NCBI GenBank assembly: GCA_964006375.1
Contig: OZ023264.1
Location: 175,269,510 to 175,333,509 of the forward strand
Length of the DNA stretch: 64,000 nucleotides
Direction of reading: 5' to 3'
From: Tillus elongatus
Lineage: Eukaryota; Arthropoda; Insecta; Coleoptera; Cleridae
The notes beneath the pieces were generated by a model. That model was not told where the DNA came from. It saw only the letters and a program-made list of their open reading frames with translations, and ran no database searches. This document shows, one piece after another, positions 61,590 to 64,000 of this stretch. The position numbers and the translations under genes were made by a program. The stretch's first letter is position 1. Each line of letters starts with the position of its first letter.

Positions 61590-62522
61590 TTAATTTTTAT
61601 TTATTTTAAATTTTTGCTTTTTACTTTCGAAATTAAAATTGCTATAGTTGCAATGACGTGTCTTATTATTCAAATTATTATGCCAAATATGTCTGTTCTT
61701 AAGTTCCGGCTTATACCTTTTAAATTTATTATAATTTCCAGAATCTTTGTTTTTATAAAATTTCTGACTATGACTGGATTTGTATTCATCGTGAAAATTA
61801 TTGTTTTTAACGAAAAGGTTTCTAAATTTATAATTGCGGCTATTGCTATTATTTTCTGCATAATTTTTATTACATTGAAGCATAGTTTCATTTTTCTGGT
61901 CATTTCCAATATTGATACAGTAAAAATAATGTGTTGCCCTTATTAATTTTTCTTCGGCAGTATATATGAATTTTTCCGGTCTCATTTCTAGTATATTTTC
62001 GTCCGGTAGTAATTCCTCTTCTATGTATTTTTCTGGGCTTGTTTCTGGTATATTTTCTTCGATTTTAATTAGTTGTTCCTCAGTTTCCTGCTCGACTCGG
62101 GCTTCATTTCCGTCAATTGGCTCCATACGCGTTTCGACCTTTTTAATGTCGTACCTCATCATTTCCGTTTCTTCCTGTATTTCGTCACGGCACGACTGTA
62201 TTACCGTGTCCAGTTCCGTCTTGATTATATCATGGCTTTCTTGGCATTTTTCTAGCGTTACTGTTACCTCAGTATCCAGTTGATAAATTTTATTCACTTC
62301 TGTTAAAATCTCCGTTTTGTTTTGTTGTTTTTCCAACTTGCCAATATCTTGTTTAATTTCGTTTTTATTTTCTTCGAATATATTATTTATTTCTTTTCTC
62401 CATTCGGCAATATATTGTTGGTTTTCCTTTTTGTTTTCTTCCATTTTCTTAAACAAAATGGCGAATAACTTCTCCATTTTTGATTCTTGCTCCTGTCCTT
62501 TTACTGTTTGCTCCCCGGACAT
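61590..62522 (-). CDS. Gag-like protein of the LTR retrotransposon
   Basis: The 310-codon frame starts at ATG 62522 (MSGEQTVKGQEQESKMEKLF); a TTG two codons upstream is not needed. Residues about 15-150 are Glu/Lys-rich and strongly heptad-like (coiled coil, for example NKTEILTEVNKIYQLD). Residues 150-200 are very acidic with EKFIYTAEEKL. The C-terminal 100 residues are basic and Asn-rich (RNYKFRNLFVKNNNF, KFYKNKDSGNYNKFKRYKPE). That layout fits a gag that assembles particles and binds RNA through its basic tail; there is no CCHC knuckle. The frame is intact. Assignment rests on position between the LTRs plus composition. Confidence 0.7.
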   Translation of the reverse strand: MSGEQTVKGQEQESKMEKLFAILFKKMEENKKENQQYIAEWRKEINNIFEENKNEIKQDIGKLEKQQNKTEILTEVNKIYQLDTEVTVTLEKCQESHDIIKTELDTVIQSCRDEIQEETEMMRYDIKKVETRMEPIDGNEARVEQETEEQLIKIEENIPETSPEKYIEEELLPDENILEMRPEKFIYTAEEKLIRATHYFYCINIGNDQKNETMLQCNKNYAENNSNSRNYKFRNLFVKNNNFHDEYKSSHSQKFYKNKDSGNYNKFKRYKPELKNRHIWHNNLNNKTRHCNYSNFNFESKKQKFKINKN

Positions 62523-62570
62523 GTTCAAGCTTGATTTATTTCATTTCCTTGTGAATTTAAAATTTAATTG

Positions 62571-62582
62571 TCCCCCTTTCTA
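62571..62582 (-). promoter_or_regulatory. Internal copy of the polypurine 12-mer (upstream of gag)
   Basis: TAGAAAGGGGGA on the minus strand, 49 bases upstream of the gag ATG. It is identical to the tract at the 3' LTR. Its role is unknown. Confidence 0.6.
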
Positions 62583-63020
62583 AGCTTTGACCCTTTCAAA
62601 TACACCACCTATATTTATTTTTCATAAAACCATTGGTTATGTGTGCAACTTACTGTTTCATATATTAAAATATCATACGGTATTAGAATTTTTGCTAATT
62701 TTCAATAAATCGGTTGAATTGATTTATTTAAGTTTACTGTATTTAAATGAGTCGTGCTAATTTATTTAAAATTGGTTTACTTCTAAATCCCTTGCATTTA
62801 AAATACTATTATGTTTTCATGAAAATTTGCTTTATTCTAACGTAATTAAAATTTTATTAAAATTTAACAGAAACCCTGTATTTGTGCCAATCATGTGCTA
62901 TATTGCGAACAAATGTTTATTTTATTAAAATTTTCTATGAAAATAACTTTATTTTTACACACAAAAAAATTTTTTTTTTTAATCATGTTCTTTTTAGGTC
63001 ATTTTTTTTTTTTTTTAGAA
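62583..63020. other. 5' leader of the LTR element
   Basis: Non-coding AT-rich sequence between the primer-binding site and gag. It includes a T-rich run (63001-63016) next to the primer-binding site. Confidence 0.5.
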
Positions 63021-63040
63021 GTCCCACGACTTGGGCGCCA
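63021..63040 (-). promoter_or_regulatory. Primer-binding site (tRNA-Lys-like)
   Basis: On the minus strand TGGCGCCCAAGTCGTGGGAC begins three bases after the LTR. TGGCGCCCAA is the complement of the 3' end of an insect tRNA-Lys. The remaining bases match only with a small insertion, so the tRNA identity is tentative. Confidence 0.65.
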
Positions 63041-63043
63041 TTT

Positions 63044-64000
63044 TGCTATGGTATTCTACTTTACTTTATGGGTAGCATATACCTGCAAAAATTTATTATA
63101 GAGCTGAGAACATACGTCCTAATCATCAGGTTGGGTTCCTTATAATTACAGCTAGCTTCTACTAATTAAAATTCACTAACATGTGTTATTTAAATTCATT
63201 TATTGATTTTCACTTGATCAAAATTACTATCGCTTTGCACAGATGGCTATATAACAATTTTGCTGATTAAATATCAACCAAAAACAATACTTCCGTTAAT
63301 TACAATCTGTTATACATTCCATTTAATTTATTACACAAATTTTACGGTGTCTATTTGACACACATTAAACACAAACAGAAATGTTTAAAGCATTCAATAC
63401 ATAAACATAACTTGAGAAATCCTATTAAAACATTTAACTGTGCCGATATGACACTTGTTAAATACAAAGAGATATTTTAAAACATTCTTTACATAAATAT
63501 AACTTGAAAAATCCTATTAAAAAACATTCTGGTAACATTATAACTAATTACACAATTAATTAAACATGGATACTACATAATCAATATACATCGATAATTC
63601 TACAGAACGGTCTCTTTCCGTTTATTTCAAACAAAATTTTTGTTTTTGAAATTTATTAGCACAAAAATATTTGATTGTTGTTGTAAAAATGGTGAAATTC
63701 CACCCGCACTGGTCAATTTAAGAAAAGGTAACACTTACTGACATATTTTCCATTGGAATATTTATTGTTCTTCCATTAATACGGACCTTGATTAATTATT
63801 ATTATCTTTCTCATTTGTCCATGCCATTGATTATTAACGGATTTACTTCGTTAACATATTGATATATATTTATTCCATAGTCGTAGCACTCTGGAGGTGT
63901 TTTATACCCTCACTTCGATGCACTCTGGAATCTTAGTTATGACGATGATCACCTGGTCTGGTAAAGTGATACAGATGATTTCACTGGATGGAAAAGACAA
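63044..64000 (-). repeat. 5' LTR (partial, runs off the window)
   Basis: It matches 58611-59568 almost base for base. The minus-strand end ATAGCA is at 63049-63044. About 550 bases should lie beyond the window end. Confidence 0.9.

Larger units (their letters stand above)
58611..64000 (-). mobile_element. LTR retrotransposon, gag only, 5' LTR cut by window edge
   Basis: The long direct repeats 58611-60120 and 63044-64000 (continuing past the window) are LTRs. On the minus strand the order is 5' LTR, primer-binding site, gag, about 1.4 kb of non-coding sequence, polypurine tract, 3' LTR. No protease, RT, RNase H or integrase frame exists in the 2.9-kb interior, so the element depends on enzymes made elsewhere. 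The LTRs agree except for isolated changes over the 957 comparable bases, which suggests recent insertion. Confidence 0.85.

Noticed and set aside
61614..62283. Plus-strand hydrophobic frames opposite gag
   Set aside because: They are complements of the Glu/Lys-rich gag coding strand. The minus frame has the ATG, the length and the position between the LTRs.
60123..62582. CRISPR-like or regulatory array from the repeated purine 12-mer
   Set aside because: Three copies spaced 1.0 and 1.4 kb apart are not an array. The first is clearly the polypurine tract of the LTR element.

Overview
The window is AT-rich animal DNA, almost certainly from an insect. It is packed with transposable elements (TEs): decayed non-LTR retrotransposons, IS630/Tc1-mariner transposons, a Crypton-type tyrosine recombinase, tRNA-derived SINEs, Helitron/Helentron-like repeats and one LTR retrotransposon. 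I found no host gene I would defend, no CRISPR array and no functional tRNA or rRNA gene. The order of insect cannot be fixed from the sequence alone. Nearly every coding region is a broken TE gene, so long open frames here should not be read as host proteins. The (AT)n tracts give false Tyr/Ile repeat frames on both strands.

Layout: 1-3740 is a 5'-truncated CR1/jockey-group LINE (minus). 4160-5700 joins a Penelope-like GIY-YIG fragment to a second LINE. 6919-7274 and 9885-10235 are tRNA-derived SINEs. 7706-9321 is a long Helentron-like element with a mariner half-copy inside its AT tract. 10445-12890 holds a mariner transposase relic and an RTE-clade LINE. 13428-15338 is a mariner-type transposon with about 330-bp terminal inverted repeats (TIRs). 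15972-24609 is dominated by one LINE family ('LINE-A') and a 1.7-kb tandem duplication. 25380-34640 mixes Penelope-like, Helentron-like, short Helitron-like and LINE ORF1 pieces. 35570-38170 is a transposon with about 600-bp TIRs and a nearly intact transposase; a related copy of its flanks without the insertion lies at 39640-40450. 42281-43381 is a Crypton-like recombinase with a predicted 56-nt intron. 43400-58609 alternates Helentron-like pieces and LINE-A fragments. 58611 to the window end is an LTR retrotransposon (minus) with 1510-bp LTRs and only gag inside.

The most unusual theme is one repeat family seen about twenty times. It has a palindromic end (TTAGTGAATTTT and its complement), an (AT)n tract always at the same internal place, a conserved block starting near CGATAACTCAAAAAATAAT, and a far end carrying the same short inverted repeat followed by the hairpin ACGCA-GCAAG-TGCGT. 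This is the architecture of Helentron-derived non-autonomous elements (HINE/DINE-1-like), although I see no Rep/helicase gene. Some 270-320-bp units carry the hairpin end on both sides.

Nesting gives relative ages. LINE-A inserted into a Helentron-like copy (48583-49420). The LTR element inserted into an AT tract (58610). The long-TIR transposon inserted into one of two related segments. Coordinates of decayed repeats are good to about 5-20 bases unless a terminal motif fixes them.
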